A stretch of 64,000 nucleotides of DNA from Mycobacteriales bacterium (GCA_012842085.1 DUTM01000002.1:1-64000); one strand, 5' to 3'; counted from the stretch's first letter, positions 29,690 to 39,818 are shown. The notes: generated by a model from the sequence alone, not told the origin. Made by a program: numbers and translations.

Positions 29690-29892
29690 GCCTATGAGCC
29701 TACCTGCCCACTGTGACAAAGACAGAGGACCCTCAAAATAATTCTTTTTTAACAAGTATTTTCACTGTTCAGAGGCATGAAACAAAAGATTTGAGGGCAA
29801 GGATGCAAATGTAGGCTCCCACAGCAAAAACTTGTTTCCTTACACTGGTCAGCACTTCCGCAAGGAAGAGCAACACACAAGGGGAATTAATA

Positions 29893-31065
29893 ATGACAGC
29901 TGACGATGGCTACGAGTTTGAGCCGTTTGATGACTTCTCGGGTTTAAGTGACTTTCCGGGATTTAATAGTGACACGTTCGGGGCGGATCAACCGTCTCCC
30001 GAGCAACAGAATCCACCGCAGGAGCCGCCCATGCCGCAGCAAACCCAACAAGCTGCCTACGCTCCGGCAACTCCTCCTGCCCCCGATTACACGCGGCCGG
30101 CTGCAGAACCCAACCCGGAATTTAGTAACACCAGCAATCTGGATGATTTGCAGCTGGTGTCGCCGGTGCAGAAGGTGCCGCAAAGCGGTTGGCGCCGGCT
30201 TGTCTACAAGCTGAGCATGGGGCACATCAACCCCGGCCCCTCCCCCGACGAAATCTATGAGGACAAACTGATTGAGCGGATCCGGCAACCGATCCGTGGC
30301 GACTACCGCATCGCCTGCCTGTCCCTTAAAGGCGGCGTCGGCAAAACCACCACCACGGTGGGTCTGGGTTCCACTTTTGCCAACCTCCGGGGCGACCGCA
30401 TTATTGCGATTGACGCCAACCCCGACTTGGGAACACTCGGACAACGTGTTCCCCAACAAACTAGTTCTACGGTGCGCGACCTCTTAGAAGATCCCGACAT
30501 TAACCGCTACTCGGATGTGCGGGCACACACGTCGCAGTCGCGGGCGCGGCTGGAAGTGCTGGCCTCCGAGCAGGACCCGGCGGTGAGTGAATCCTATTCG
30601 GAGAAAGACTACCGACGAACTGTGGATATTCTGCAGTCGTTCTACAACGTCATCCTCACCGACTGTGGCACGGGGCTCATGCACGATGCCATGGGTGGGG
30701 TATTGGATCTAGCCAATTCGCTGGTGCTGGTGACGTCACCTGCTATTGACGGTGCCCGCAGCGCCTGGTCCACCCTGGATTGGCTGGAGGCACACGGTTT
30801 CGGCCACCTGGTGGAGCGCACCGTGGTGGCTATATGTTCCTCGCGCGCGGGGTCCATCAACGTGGATCTGCAGCAGCTGCAGGAAGCTTTCGGGCAGCGT
30901 TGCGCTGCAGTTCATCTGATTCCGTTTGATGAACACCTAGCTGAAGGCTCCGAGATCGACATTGAGCGTTTAAGTAAGTCGACTCGCCGCGCCTTCCTTG
31001 AGCTCGCCGCTTCTGTGGCTGACGGATTTTCCCAAACTTTACTTCCGTCAAACATGCTGCGGTGA
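29893..31065 (+). CDS. MinD/ParA-like ATPase resembling EspI of type VII secretion
   Basis: 390 residues: an acidic, then Pro/Gln-rich disordered N-terminus (1-95), a short linker with SMGHINPGPSPDE, and a deviant P-loop ATPase with KGGVGKTTTT from residue 146. The arrangement (Pro-rich tail, WRR-x-SMG-NPG-S-E linker, MinD core) is that of ESX-1-associated EspI and related proteins, which bear on type VII secretion. No ESX gene is near, so the role is open. ATG start with AAGGGG 8 nt upstream. A strong bidirectional terminator follows. Confidence 0.8.
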   Translation: MTADDGYEFEPFDDFSGLSDFPGFNSDTFGADQPSPEQQNPPQEPPMPQQTQQAAYAPATPPAPDYTRPAAEPNPEFSNTSNLDDLQLVSPVQKVPQSGWRRLVYKLSMGHINPGPSPDEIYEDKLIERIRQPIRGDYRIACLSLKGGVGKTTTTVGLGSTFANLRGDRIIAIDANPDLGTLGQRVPQQTSSTVRDLLEDPDINRYSDVRAHTSQSRARLEVLASEQDPAVSESYSEKDYRRTVDILQSFYNVILTDCGTGLMHDAMGGVLDLANSLVLVTSPAIDGARSAWSTLDWLEAHGFGHLVERTVVAICSSRAGSINVDLQQLQEAFGQRCAAVHLIPFDEHLAEGSEIDIERLSKSTRRAFLELAASVADGFSQTLLPSNMLR

Positions 31066-31144
31066 GGCTATTGGGAGGAAAAAGCTGGTTTTTAATTCCC
31101 TGAAACCCCGCCAGCTTGGACCGCCCGATAGTATCCGGATAATG

Positions 31145-31176
31145 AAAAGGCCCCGGAGTGTTGCCCGGGGCCTTTT
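31145..31176. terminator. Bidirectional terminator between EspI-like gene and aspT
   Basis: 12-bp perfect stem AAAAGGCCCCGG / CCGGGGCCTTTT with an 8-nt loop, giving T-runs on both strands. Serves two convergent genes. Confidence 0.85.
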
Positions 31177-31218
31177 CTCTATCTTCTTCAGCTTCTACAG
31201 CTACAAAGTAGGTCGCAG

Positions 31219-32496
31219 TTACTGTGCGAGTGCGTCCTCCAGGGCAGCCTTCAACACACAGGTGGCGACACCGTCCATAGCCGTCGTCACTTCTTCCAGC
31301 GGAGGCAAGGAAGGTGCGAGACGAATATTGGTTTCTTGCGGGTCTTCACCCAGCGGGTAGGCGGAGCCAGCGCCGGTCAGCTTAATGCCGGCGTCGGCAG
31401 CCAACTGCACTACGCGCTTGGCAGTTCCCGGAACAACATCCAGGGAGATGAAGTATCCGCCCTTGGGGTCGGTCCAGGACGCCACCTCGTATTCGGTGAG
31501 GCGCTCATCCAGGATTTTCTTCACTGCATCGAACTTGGGGGCCAGAATAGCCTGGTGCTGCAGCATGTGCTTCCGCACCGCATCAGCATCGCCGAAGAAC
31601 TTGGCGTGGGCCAGCTGGTTCACCTTGTTGGGACCAATGGTGGCAATACCCAGGTACTTCTGGTACCAGGCCAGGTTTTCGTCGGAGGTGTTCAGGAAGC
31701 AAATTCCGGCACCTGCCAAAGTTACCTTGGAGGTGGAGGTCAGCTGGAAGACCCGGTTGGGGTTGCCGGCGTCGGCAGCCATCTGGATGATCGGGTAAAC
31801 CTCCGGGAATTCTTCCGTGAGGGTGTGGATGCAGTAGGCGTTATCCCACATGATGGTGAAGTCGGGGGCGGCAGCCTCGAGGGCCACCAGCTTTTCGGCG
31901 ACTTCGCGGGAGGTGACGGTGCCGTCCGGGTTTGCGAACGTGGGCACCAGCCACATGCCTTTAATGCTGGGGTCGTTGGCGACAAGTTCCTGAATCTTGT
32001 CGACGTCGGGGCCGTCTTCGTTCATCGGCACCTGAATCATTTCGAAACCGAGGGTGTCGGTGATGGCGAAGTGGCGGTCGTAGCCGGGCACGGGGCACAG
32101 CCACTTGCGGTCTTCTTCCTGCACCCACGGCTGCGGACTGTTGGGGAGTCCGTGCAGCATGGCGAAGGTGAGGACATAGTGCATGATCTCCAGGCTCGCA
32201 TTGTTTTCTGCGATGACCTGTTCTACGGGAGCATTGAGGAGTTCTGCCCAAATCTTCCGAATGGACTTAAGACCAGCCAGGTTTCCATAGTTGCGGATGT
32301 CAGCGCCATCCGCGTCGGTGACGGTGCCTTCACCGGGCAGCGAAAGAAGTCCGTTGGACAAATCCAACTGCTGGGCTGAAGGCTTACCGCGGGTGAGATC
32401 CAGTGCAAGGCCCTTGCCTTTTAGTTCGGCGTAGCGGGCATCGATCTCTTCTGCAAGATTCTGCAGTTCTTCGCGACTCATAGTCGACAGTGACAT
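31219..32496 (-). CDS. aspT: Aspartate aminotransferase, actinobacterial AspT type
   Basis: PLP-dependent transamination of aspartate and 2-oxoglutarate. 425 residues, matching from memory the corynebacterial AspT subgroup in the LDLTRGKPS, CPVPGYDRHF, WDNAYCIHTLTEEFPE and LTSTSKVTLAGAG segments, with the PLP lysine in STSK. GAAAGG lies 7 nt before the ATG. In corynebacteria aspT sits next to dnaX, as it roughly does here. The SRP RNA gene lies just upstream on the same strand. Confidence 0.92.
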   Translation of the reverse strand: MSLSTMSREELQNLAEEIDARYAELKGKGLALDLTRGKPSAQQLDLSNGLLSLPGEGTVTDADGADIRNYGNLAGLKSIRKIWAELLNAPVEQVIAENNASLEIMHYVLTFAMLHGLPNSPQPWVQEEDRKWLCPVPGYDRHFAITDTLGFEMIQVPMNEDGPDVDKIQELVANDPSIKGMWLVPTFANPDGTVTSREVAEKLVALEAAAPDFTIMWDNAYCIHTLTEEFPEVYPIIQMAADAGNPNRVFQLTSTSKVTLAGAGICFLNTSDENLAWYQKYLGIATIGPNKVNQLAHAKFFGDADAVRKHMLQHQAILAPKFDAVKKILDERLTEYEVASWTDPKGGYFISLDVVPGTAKRVVQLAADAGIKLTGAGSAYPLGEDPQETNIRLAPSLPPLEEVTTAMDGVATCVLKAALEDALAQ

Positions 32497-32528
32497 GAGA
32501 AAGCCTTTCGAGAAAAATACGCATAAAA

Positions 32529-32622
32529 AAAGCGGGCACCGCGCACCCGTCAGAGCCCGCTGACCCTTGCTGCCTTCCGGCCCTGGGGGAGTTCACAGGA
32601 TGGACGCCGCACGGTGCCCACC
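32529..32622 (-). ncRNA. ffs: Signal recognition particle RNA (4.5S type)
   Basis: On the minus strand the universally conserved domain IV loop GGCCGGAAGGCAGCAAGGGT is present, flanked by a long hairpin whose ends pair (GGGCACCG with CGGTGCCC) and followed by a T7 run that ends transcription. About 94 nt. A -10 element TAAGCT (complement of 32627-32632) sits 5-6 nt before the inferred 5' end. The RNA partners Ffh in membrane-protein targeting. Confidence 0.95.
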
Positions 32623-32711
32623 AACAAGCTTAGCGGTTTTCACCCCCAGAATGACAATCACACCGATTTTTTCTCCCACAGTCGCCCAAAAAAGCCACCC
32701 AAAATACTGAG

Positions 32712-32746
32712 AGAGCCTCCCAGGAACAGGGTTCCCGAGAGGCTCT
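32712..32746 (-). terminator. Hairpin downstream of gluQ
   Basis: Arms AGAGCCTC (32712-32719) and GAGGCTCT (32739-32746) with inner GGAAC/GGTTCC pairing. It lies about 90 bp after the gluQ stop on the minus strand and is followed by a modest T-rich tract. Confidence 0.55.
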
Positions 32747-32837
32747 ATCTCTGCGCGTGGTTTCAGTGTATACCCGCCCAAATCGGAATTGCACACCCCT
32801 CGCCGGAAGTGTCGAATTCTCCCCAAACATACCCCTG

Positions 32838-33731
32838 TTATGGGGTAAGGGTATGAAGCAACCAGTCCCTTATTTCTCTTGGGCTGCGGCCTTTTTCAAG
32901 TTCTCCACGGAAGGTCAACCCACTCCCACCGGAGCGTTTCGCCATCCGTTCACCGTGCACATCTTTCATCAGTGGAACATGCTGGTAGGTGACGGGAGGC
33001 AGATCCAACAGATGCGCCAAATAGGCTTGCCGGGGCGCCGAAGACAGTAGGTCTTCTCCCCGCACCACCTGGTCTACTCCTTGGGCAGCATCGTCCACCA
33101 CCACGGCCAGGTTGTAGGCCCACACGCCGTCGCCACGGCGGAGCACCACGTCATCCACCACCCCGGTGTAGGGCTGTGGGTGGCCAAGTTTAGCCCCGTC
33201 AACCGCCCACTCCTCCGGCACAGTCCATTCGGTGACGTCGGCACGCAGCCGCAAAGCAGGCTGCCGATTGCCCTCTTTGGTGGCAAGTTCGGCGCGTTTC
33301 TCGGCACGCTGCTCTTCCGTAAGGTCGCGGCAGGTTCCGGGATAGCTGCCAGGCGGGGAATGGGGTGCCCGGGGAGCTTCCTGGATTTCGCGGCGGGAAC
33401 AGTAGCACTCGTAGACGAGGCCTTTGGCAGCCAGTTTGTCGACGGCCTGCTGGTAGGCGGCGTGGCGTTCGGATTGCCACATAATGTCGCCCTCCCACTC
33501 GATGCCGAGGGTGTGCAGGTCTTCGATTTGCTGTTCGGCGATCTCCCGCGAGCAGCGAGCTTCATCTAGGTCTTCGATGCGGAGCCGAAAAACCCGGTCG
33601 GTGTTCCAGGCAGCATAGTAGGCAAGCAGCGCGGTGCGCAGATTACCAAGGTGGAGGTCACCGGAGGGGGTGGGGGCATAGCGGCCAGCGCCCTGTATGC
33701 CACCACCGGTGCGGTAGCCCGAAAGACTCAC
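32838..33731 (-). CDS. gluQ: Glutamyl-Q tRNA(Asp) synthetase
   Basis: Activates glutamate and attaches it to the queuosine base at position 34 of tRNA-Asp. The 297 residues match a truncated GluRS catalytic core without an anticodon domain: [11 protein letters not shown] (HIGH-type), a YCYC zinc half-site, and MAKRSGG in place of KMSKS. Such short paralogs are GluQ. Its presence implies Q-modified tRNA in this organism and links it to tgt and the transporter at 35.8-38 kb. GTG start overlapping the upstream small membrane gene (GTGA). Confidence 0.9.
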   Translation of the reverse strand: MSLSGYRTGGGIQGAGRYAPTPSGDLHLGNLRTALLAYYAAWNTDRVFRLRIEDLDEARCSREIAEQQIEDLHTLGIEWEGDIMWQSERHAAYQQAVDKLAAKGLVYECYCSRREIQEAPRAPHSPPGSYPGTCRDLTEEQRAEKRAELATKEGNRQPALRLRADVTEWTVPEEWAVDGAKLGHPQPYTGVVDDVVLRRGDGVWAYNLAVVVDDAAQGVDQVVRGEDLLSSAPRQAYLAHLLDLPPVTYQHVPLMKDVHGERMAKRSGGSGLTFRGELEKGRSPREIRDWLLHTLTP

Positions 33732-34033
33732 TGCCCAGTATCCTGCTCGATGTCGAACTGGATGGCAGGGCCGCCACCGCCAGGCTGCACCGGGATTTCT
33801 ACTTCGGTGGTCACCATGGCGGGTTCTTTTGCGTCATCCGCGTTCTTGCTGCCGATGAAAACAGCCAAGAAAATCCCAAAGATGACCAAACAAATACCCA
33901 CCATTATGGCGAAAATTTTGTTGATATTTTTCCGGCGCTCCCTATTGGAGGCCTCGATTTCGGCGAGTTCTTCCGGAGTATGTTCAACGTCAACTTCGGG
34001 GGTGTCTTTTTCTGCAGCCATAAGTTTCTTCAT
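33728..34033 (-). CDS. Small single-span membrane protein, unknown
   Basis: 101 residues: an acidic N-terminal cytoplasmic part ([17 protein letters not shown]), a basic RERRKN stop, one membrane span at about 39-62 ([22 protein letters not shown]) split here as [11 protein letters not shown] then [11 protein letters not shown], and a short outer tail. No known domain. Its stop overlaps the gluQ start by 4 bases, so the two are co-translated, which may be incidental. A hydrophilic linker and Gly-rich tail follow the span. Confidence 0.65.
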   Translation of the reverse strand: MKKLMAAEKDTPEVDVEHTPEELAEIEASNRERRKNINKIFAIMVGICLVIFGIFLAVFIGSKNADDAKEPAMVTTEVEIPVQPGGGGPAIQFDIEQDTGQ

Positions 34034-34072
34034 TTCTAAGGGAAGACAAGTGTCGTCTCTGAGCTTACTTGA

Positions 34073-34107
34073 GGCGGCGAGCTAGCTGGTAGCTACGCTC
34101 CTGCCGC
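34073..34107 (-). terminator. Hairpin downstream of gdhA
   Basis: GGCGAGC...GCTCCTGCC type stem around 34073-34107 between gdhA and the next minus-strand gene. The T-run is on the plus strand (GTGTTTTT), so the direction is uncertain. Confidence 0.35.
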
Positions 34108-34127
34108 GTGTTTTTATGTTTCGCGTA

Positions 34128-35480
<1,353 letters not shown>

Positions 35481-35489
35481 TTATCCAGA

Positions 35490-35517
35490 TAAAACCCCAT
35501 TTTGGGTCTCTATGGGG
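35490..35517 (-). promoter_or_regulatory. Terminator-like hairpin in the gdhA leader
   Basis: CCCCAT (35495-35500) and ATGGGG (35512-35517) form a 6-bp stem; on the minus strand it is followed at once by TTTTATC, 19 bp before the gdhA start. Possible attenuator; weak stem. Confidence 0.35.
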
Positions 35518-35656
35518 CACCTCACTGGACATTCCTCACATTCAAAATGTTGTTCCAATGGGTCTTAAATAATTCTTGCACAACATTTATGGGTAGCACT
35601 AGAGCAATAGCGCAGAAAATAGGGCAGCACTGCAGTCATCTTTTTCGCGCATAATA

Positions 35657-35686
35657 AAACCCCCTGACCTTGTGGGTCTGGGGGTT
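35657..35686 (-). terminator. Terminator of tRNA-Ser(GGA)
   Basis: AAACCCCC pairs with GGGGGTTT, with inner GACC/GGTC, directly after the encoded CCA end of the tRNA. On the minus strand TTTTATTAT follows. Confidence 0.8.
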
Positions 35687-35777
35687 TGGCGGAGGATGCG
35701 GGATTTGAACCCGCGAGGGGCTATAAACCCCAACCCGCGTTCCAGGCGAGCGCCATAGGCCACTAGGCGAATCCTCC
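35687..35777 (-). tRNA. tRNA-Ser(GGA)
   Basis: The minus strand folds as a long-variable-arm tRNA: acceptor GGAGGAT with ATCCTCC, T-loop GGTTCGAATCC, anticodon loop CTGGAAC giving GGA (reads UCC/UCU). The 3' CCA is encoded. A terminator follows. Confidence 0.95.
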
Positions 35778-35853
35778 GAGAAGAAGCTTACCTAAACTTT
35801 AACCAGTAACCAAAATCGATTTTTATTTACCGTTACACCATCAACCAGTAATA

Positions 35854-36600
35854 ATGGTTAACGTGACCGACACCCATTCCAGTAACCAGCCCGGCGCAGC
35901 GCCCCACATCACTGGCCGCGCCGCTTTCGCCCACACTCCCGGCAGCTCCCTCATGGTGCTTGCCGTGTTCTTTGTTGCTGTCATGATGATCTCCACCATC
36001 ACCGGCACGAAGGGCGTGCAGATTGGGCCGTTCAACCTGGATGGGGCCTTCTATCTTTTCCCCCTGGCCTATGTTCTGGGCGATGTGATTAGTGAAGTTT
36101 ATGGCTTCAAAGTGATGCGCCGTGTGGTCTGGGCGGGTTTCTTTGCACTGCTGGTGATGAGCCTCTGCATGTGGATCACTATTGAGCTACCAGCTGCGGA
36201 CTTTTACGAGCACCAGGAGGCTTTCCGTACGGTGGCTGGGGTGGTGCCCCGCATTTTGGCGGCCAGCCTGGCGGGTTATCTGGCAGGCGAGCTGCTGAAC
36301 TCCTGGGTGCTGGTGAAGATTAAGGAGCACACCGGTGAGCGGAGTCTCTGGGCTCGCCTATTGGGGTCCACGCTGGTGGGTGAGGCCGCCGACACGTTGA
36401 TTTTCTGTTCCATCGCTGCCGGCGCCATCGGCATTACGGGGTGGGGCGATTTTTGGAACTATGTGCTGGTGGGCTACGTCTGGAAGACGCTTATTGAAGT
36501 GGTCGTCATGCCCATCACTTACCTGGTGGTGCGTTGGCTGAAGAAACGCGAACCCACGTATCAGCAGGCACTAGCCAAAATCGAGGCCTCCGAGCAGTAG
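35854..36600 (+). CDS. yhhQ: Queuosine precursor transporter, YhhQ family
   Basis: 248-residue integral membrane protein with about six spans after a polar N-terminus of 25 residues. The YhhQ/ECF-like signature is visible in MMISTITGTKGVQIG, FYLFPLAYVLGDVISEVYGF and LGSTLVGEAADTLIF. Family members import preQ0, preQ1 or queuine. It sits tail-to-tail with tgt, the enzyme that inserts the imported base, which supports the assignment. No de novo queuosine genes are in view. Confidence 0.88.
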   Translation: MVNVTDTHSSNQPGAAPHITGRAAFAHTPGSSLMVLAVFFVAVMMISTITGTKGVQIGPFNLDGAFYLFPLAYVLGDVISEVYGFKVMRRVVWAGFFALLVMSLCMWITIELPAADFYEHQEAFRTVAGVVPRILAASLAGYLAGELLNSWVLVKIKEHTGERSLWARLLGSTLVGEAADTLIFCSIAAGAIGITGWGDFWNYVLVGYVWKTLIEVVVMPITYLVVRWLKKREPTYQQALAKIEASEQ

Positions 36601-36612
36601 CTATCGGAGCAG

Positions 36613-37920
36613 TTAGTTAGCTCGGCCGTAGTAGCGCCCCAGCACTTCTGCCTTGTAGTCCCAGTAGGTGCCGTTGTCGATACTGTGCCGAATACCGTCC
36701 ACCAGCTCCACAATAAAGTGCAGGTTGTGGAGGGTGCATAGTGTTTCACCAAGCCGCTCCCCCGATTTCAGCAGGTGACGGATGTAGGCGCGGCTGTAGT
36801 TTTGGGACGGGTAGGAATCAATCTCGGGGTCAATGGGGCGGAAGTCGCGTTTAAACTTGGCTGCCACCAGATTGAGGCGGCCATCCCGCGTATACACACC
36901 ACCGTGCCGACCGAGGCGGGTGGGGGCAACACAGTCGAACGTGTCGGCGCCATTTTCTACCGCCGTAAAAATATCATCCGGTTCGCTAATGCCCAACAGG
37001 TGGCGGGGTTTGTCATCGGGGAGTTCCTGGGCACACCAGCCCACAATGGTGCCCAGATTTTCTTTCTGGAGCGCACCACCAATACCGTAGCCGCCGAAGC
37101 CAACACCCCCGCGTGCCACTGATTCATCAGAAAGCTGCTGCAGGTCCCGGCAGGCTTTGCGCCGCAGATCCTCGTATTGGGCACCCTGGATGACACCCCA
37201 CAGGGCTTGCGGGGGACGGTGGGTGCGTTCCTCCGTAAGACGGGTGTGCTCTACTAGGCACCGTTCCGCCCACAGTCGCGTACGCTCCAACGCTTCCTCC
37301 TGGTAGGCGCGGGAGTTAAGGAGGGTGGTTAGTTCATCGAAGGCGAAAATAATGTCCGCCCCCAGCTGGTGCTGGATCTGCATGCTGACTTCGGGGGTGA
37401 AGCGGTGGGTGGAGCCATCCAGATGGGAGCGGAAGGTGACGCCGTCATCGTCCACCTGCGCCATGCGTTCTTTGCCTTCCCGCACCTCCCCGTCGCGGTT
37501 TTCCCCAGAAAATTCCTGAGCGAGCACTTTCTTGAACCCGGATCCCAGGGAGAGCACCTGGAAACCACCAGAATCGGTGTAGGTGGGGCCCTGCCAGTTC
37601 ATAAAGTCGCTAAGCCCGCCCGCTTCGTCCACAATGTCGGGGCCGGGCTGTAGGTAAAGATGGTACGCGTTGGCGAGAACCGCCTGTGCTCCCGTGGAGC
37701 GGATCTGCTCCGGGGTGAGGGTTTTGACTGTCGCTAATGTTCCCACCGGGATGAACGCCGGAGTGTGGATGTCCCCATGCGGGGTGTGGATGGTGCCGGT
37801 GCGGCCGAGGCTCTCACCGTTGTTACGCCGTGGCACGTCAACCCCTGCTGGTGCGCTTTCTGGGAGGCGGCTACCAACAGTGAAGGGGCGAGACGGGGTT
37901 GGATGCGACGGGGTGGTCAT
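36613..37920 (-). CDS. tgt: tRNA-guanine transglycosylase, zinc-cysteine-less variant
   Basis: Exchanges G34 of Asp/Asn/His/Tyr tRNAs for a queuosine base. About 435 residues from the ATG at 37920, where TAGAAT lies at the right distance for leaderless transcription (37929 is an alternative start). Catalytic DSGG and DCVAPTR (Asp329) are intact. The structural zinc motif CxCxxC is replaced by Ile367-x-Ser369-x-x-Ser372, though His398 remains. In the base pocket, the Cys158 and Val233 positions of the Zymomonas enzyme are Leu197 and Gly282, the latter as in eukaryotic queuine-type enzymes. Queuine use is inferred from this and the adjacent YhhQ gene. Confidence 0.9.
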   Translation of the reverse strand: MTTPSHPTPSRPFTVGSRLPESAPAGVDVPRRNNGESLGRTGTIHTPHGDIHTPAFIPVGTLATVKTLTPEQIRSTGAQAVLANAYHLYLQPGPDIVDEAGGLSDFMNWQGPTYTDSGGFQVLSLGSGFKKVLAQEFSGENRDGEVREGKERMAQVDDDGVTFRSHLDGSTHRFTPEVSMQIQHQLGADIIFAFDELTTLLNSRAYQEEALERTRLWAERCLVEHTRLTEERTHRPPQALWGVIQGAQYEDLRRKACRDLQQLSDESVARGGVGFGGYGIGGALQKENLGTIVGWCAQELPDDKPRHLLGISEPDDIFTAVENGADTFDCVAPTRLGRHGGVYTRDGRLNLVAAKFKRDFRPIDPEIDSYPSQNYSRAYIRHLLKSGERLGETLCTLHNLHFIVELVDGIRHSIDNGTYWDYKAEVLGRYYGRAN

Positions 37921-37958
37921 GCTGTCCATTCTAGAGGAGCTGCATGAGGGCATAGAAA

Positions 37959-38003
37959 AACCCCGCCCCTACTGCGATGTGCGGCAGACAAGGGGGCGGG
38001 GTT
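37959..38003 (-). terminator. Terminator downstream of the mycolyltransferase gene
   Basis: AACCCCGCCCC (37959-37969) pairs with GGGGCGGGGTT (37993-38003). On the minus strand a T5 run follows. It lies about 70 bp beyond the mycolyltransferase stop and just before the tgt start. Confidence 0.75.
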
Positions 38004-38070
38004 CTTTAGCCAATAAGCGGTTGTAGCTCAAGGGCTACGGGCGCGCTTCTTTAAGTGCTATGAGAGAGTA

Positions 38071-39054
38071 CTAGACACGAGTGCGAAGGGCGCGCGCGAT
38101 CATTGGCCAGCTCTTCCTCATCGCGTCACCGAACTGTCCGAAGGAGTGAGCACCAGCATCCTGCTTGTAGAACTGGATGTTGACGCCACCGGAACGAGCC
38201 AGCTGGTCGAAGACAGAGGTGCACACGAAGGCACCGAATTCGACAGCGCTCTTATCGATACGGCCAGTCATGTCGTGGTCGTCTGGCGGCATTCCGGGGT
38301 TACCGTAGGAGGCCGAGACGAAGACGTTCTTGCCACGCAGCTTGCCGAGGTTAGCGGTCGGCGAGTTGTGGAAGACGGCCGGGGACAGGAATCCACCGTA
38401 GGCGTTCAGCGGAATAATACCCGGGGTGTTCAGCACCATGGAGCTCATGATGAAGAACTGCATAGCCGGGTTGGCCGAAACTGGACAGCCAGAGTAGGAG
38501 GCGCCCGCCTTGTACAGGTGGCCGTGGTGTGCCAGCAGCGCAAGAGCAGTGCCGCCACTCATGGAGTAGCCAGCAATAGCGTTGCGCTTGGTGGTCTTGA
38601 AGACTTTGTTGATAACCGGGGGAAGTTCCTTAGTTAGGTAGGTTTCCCACATCGGCTTGTATCCCAAGCGAGGGTCCTCCAGGTACCAGTCCGTGTAGTA
38701 GGTGGATGCGGCACCAATGGGGTTAACGACGTAGACGTTCTTTGACCGGAAGAACTTACGTGCACCAGCAGCGGGGTGTGCCCACTGGTCTCCGTCACCG
38801 CCGTACATTCCGGAAAGCAGGTAGAAAACGGGAGCACGCTTCAAGTTCTTGGGAGTCATAACTTGGTTGGTGACAACCTTCTTCATGGAGGGGCTATAGA
38901 CCTTTACCTCCATAAGCTGTTTACCAATCCAACGCTTACTGACCAAACGAGCCTTATTGTTAGGGGCGGCCTCTACGGTCGCAGCACCAGACCCGAAAAC
39001 GACAGCAAGCGCCGTGACTGAAGCTACAACAGCCTTAGCGAAATGTCGGCGCAT
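38071..39054 (-). CDS. Secreted mycolyltransferase (antigen 85/Cmt family)
   Basis: Transfers mycolic acids between trehalose mycolates and arabinogalactan or trehalose at the outer envelope. 327 residues with a Sec signal peptide ending near residue 29-30 (ATVEAA). Alpha/beta-hydrolase with the nucleophile Ser164 in AGYSMSGG and the catalytic His in AGAHSFGQF; the oxyanion region is around LLSGMYGGDGDQW. Direct evidence for a mycolate-containing organism. Several paralogs usually exist in such genomes. Single gene, divergent from the META-domain gene. Confidence 0.92.
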   Translation of the reverse strand: MRRHFAKAVVASVTALAVVFGSGAATVEAAPNNKARLVSKRWIGKQLMEVKVYSPSMKKVVTNQVMTPKNLKRAPVFYLLSGMYGGDGDQWAHPAAGARKFFRSKNVYVVNPIGAASTYYTDWYLEDPRLGYKPMWETYLTKELPPVINKVFKTTKRNAIAGYSMSGGTALALLAHHGHLYKAGASYSGCPVSANPAMQFFIMSSMVLNTPGIIPLNAYGGFLSPAVFHNSPTANLGKLRGKNVFVSASYGNPGMPPDDHDMTGRIDKSAVEFGAFVCTSVFDQLARSGGVNIQFYKQDAGAHSFGQFGDAMRKSWPMIARALRTRV

Positions 39055-39101
39055 GGCGTCCTCTTTCGAAAATCAATGACTGAAATGAAACGAACATGCC
39101 T

Positions 39102-39119
39102 AGTTTACATAGTTAAACT
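39102..39119. promoter_or_regulatory. Palindrome in the mycolyltransferase promoter region
   Basis: AGTTTACATAGTTAAACT, 6-bp arms AGTTTA/TAAACT with a 6-bp spacer, about 50 bp upstream of the mycolyltransferase start. A possible operator; no regulator can be assigned. Confidence 0.35.
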
Positions 39120-39232
39120 GAAATATCTAACCCGGAAAGTTAAATCTTATTGGCGCGCTAGTTATTGGTTTCTACAAATAACAGGTATTTCGCACTAATA
39201 TTTAAGCAGCTGCTAGCAAGCAATTACCCAGG

Positions 39233-39238
39233 TAAAAT
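39233..39238 (+). promoter_or_regulatory. -10 box of the META-domain gene
   Basis: TAAAAT about 30 bp before the ATG at 39268, followed by TTTAGGAG as Shine-Dalgarno. No clear -35 element. Confidence 0.4.
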
Positions 39239-39267
39239 GGACAATTGACTTAGTTTTAGGAGTTCCG

Positions 39268-39771
39268 ATGGTCCGCCCCCACAAACCGCTCATAAATATT
39301 TTTGGAATCACGGCCGCCCTCATCGTGGCTTTTGGCCTTGTGGTGGCGGCTGTTGTACCTGCAAAAGCGCTAGACAACAAGACCTGTTTCAAAACTTCAA
39401 ACGCCGCATCATTACGCGGAGTCACATGGGTAAGTGACCTTAATCCGGCGGCCAAAATCACCTTTGGCCCTGATGGTGTGGGCGGAAATGACTCCTGCAA
39501 CGCGTTCGGAGGAAACTACAAAGTCGTGGGAAATATCCTCACCTTCGACCGGATAATTATGACCATGCGCTTCTGCTACGAAAACCAAGCCACACAGCGC
39601 GCTTTTGGCCGGATGTTCAACTCCCGCAATAGATTTACCGTTCATCATCTTTTTGGAGGGAAACGGCGACTCATCGTAGAACCACTGGGTTCTGGGGCCG
39701 GATCTCCCATCACTTTCACCACCGGGATCGGTAAGCATCCCAAGAACCCCAACGACGGAGTGGAGCGCTAA
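39268..39771 (+). CDS. Secreted META-domain protein
   Basis: 167 residues with an N-terminal signal sequence or anchor (hydrophobic core about 11-30, AKA cleavage near 35) and one META/HslJ-like domain: LRGVTWVSDLN, ITFGPDGVGGNDSCNAFGGNY and MTMRFC, the W..F.dG...G...CN.f.g.Y pattern. Cys pairs may form disulfides outside the membrane. HslJ relatives are linked to drug or heat tolerance but the biochemistry is unknown. TTTAGGAG lies 6 nt before the ATG. Confidence 0.8.
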   Translation: MVRPHKPLINIFGITAALIVAFGLVVAAVVPAKALDNKTCFKTSNAASLRGVTWVSDLNPAAKITFGPDGVGGNDSCNAFGGNYKVVGNILTFDRIIMTMRFCYENQATQRAFGRMFNSRNRFTVHHLFGGKRRLIVEPLGSGAGSPITFTTGIGKHPKNPNDGVER

Positions 39772-39776
39772 CACAC

Positions 39777-39813
39777 AAAATCCCCGCCCTGCGATACGCA
39801 TAGGCGGGGATTT
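39777..39813. terminator. Bidirectional terminator
   Basis: AAAATCCCCGCC (39777-39788) pairs with GGCGGGGATTT (39803-39813). Serves the META-domain gene on the plus strand and tRNA-Ser(CGA) on the minus strand. Confidence 0.8.
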
Positions 39814-39818
39814 AGGTT

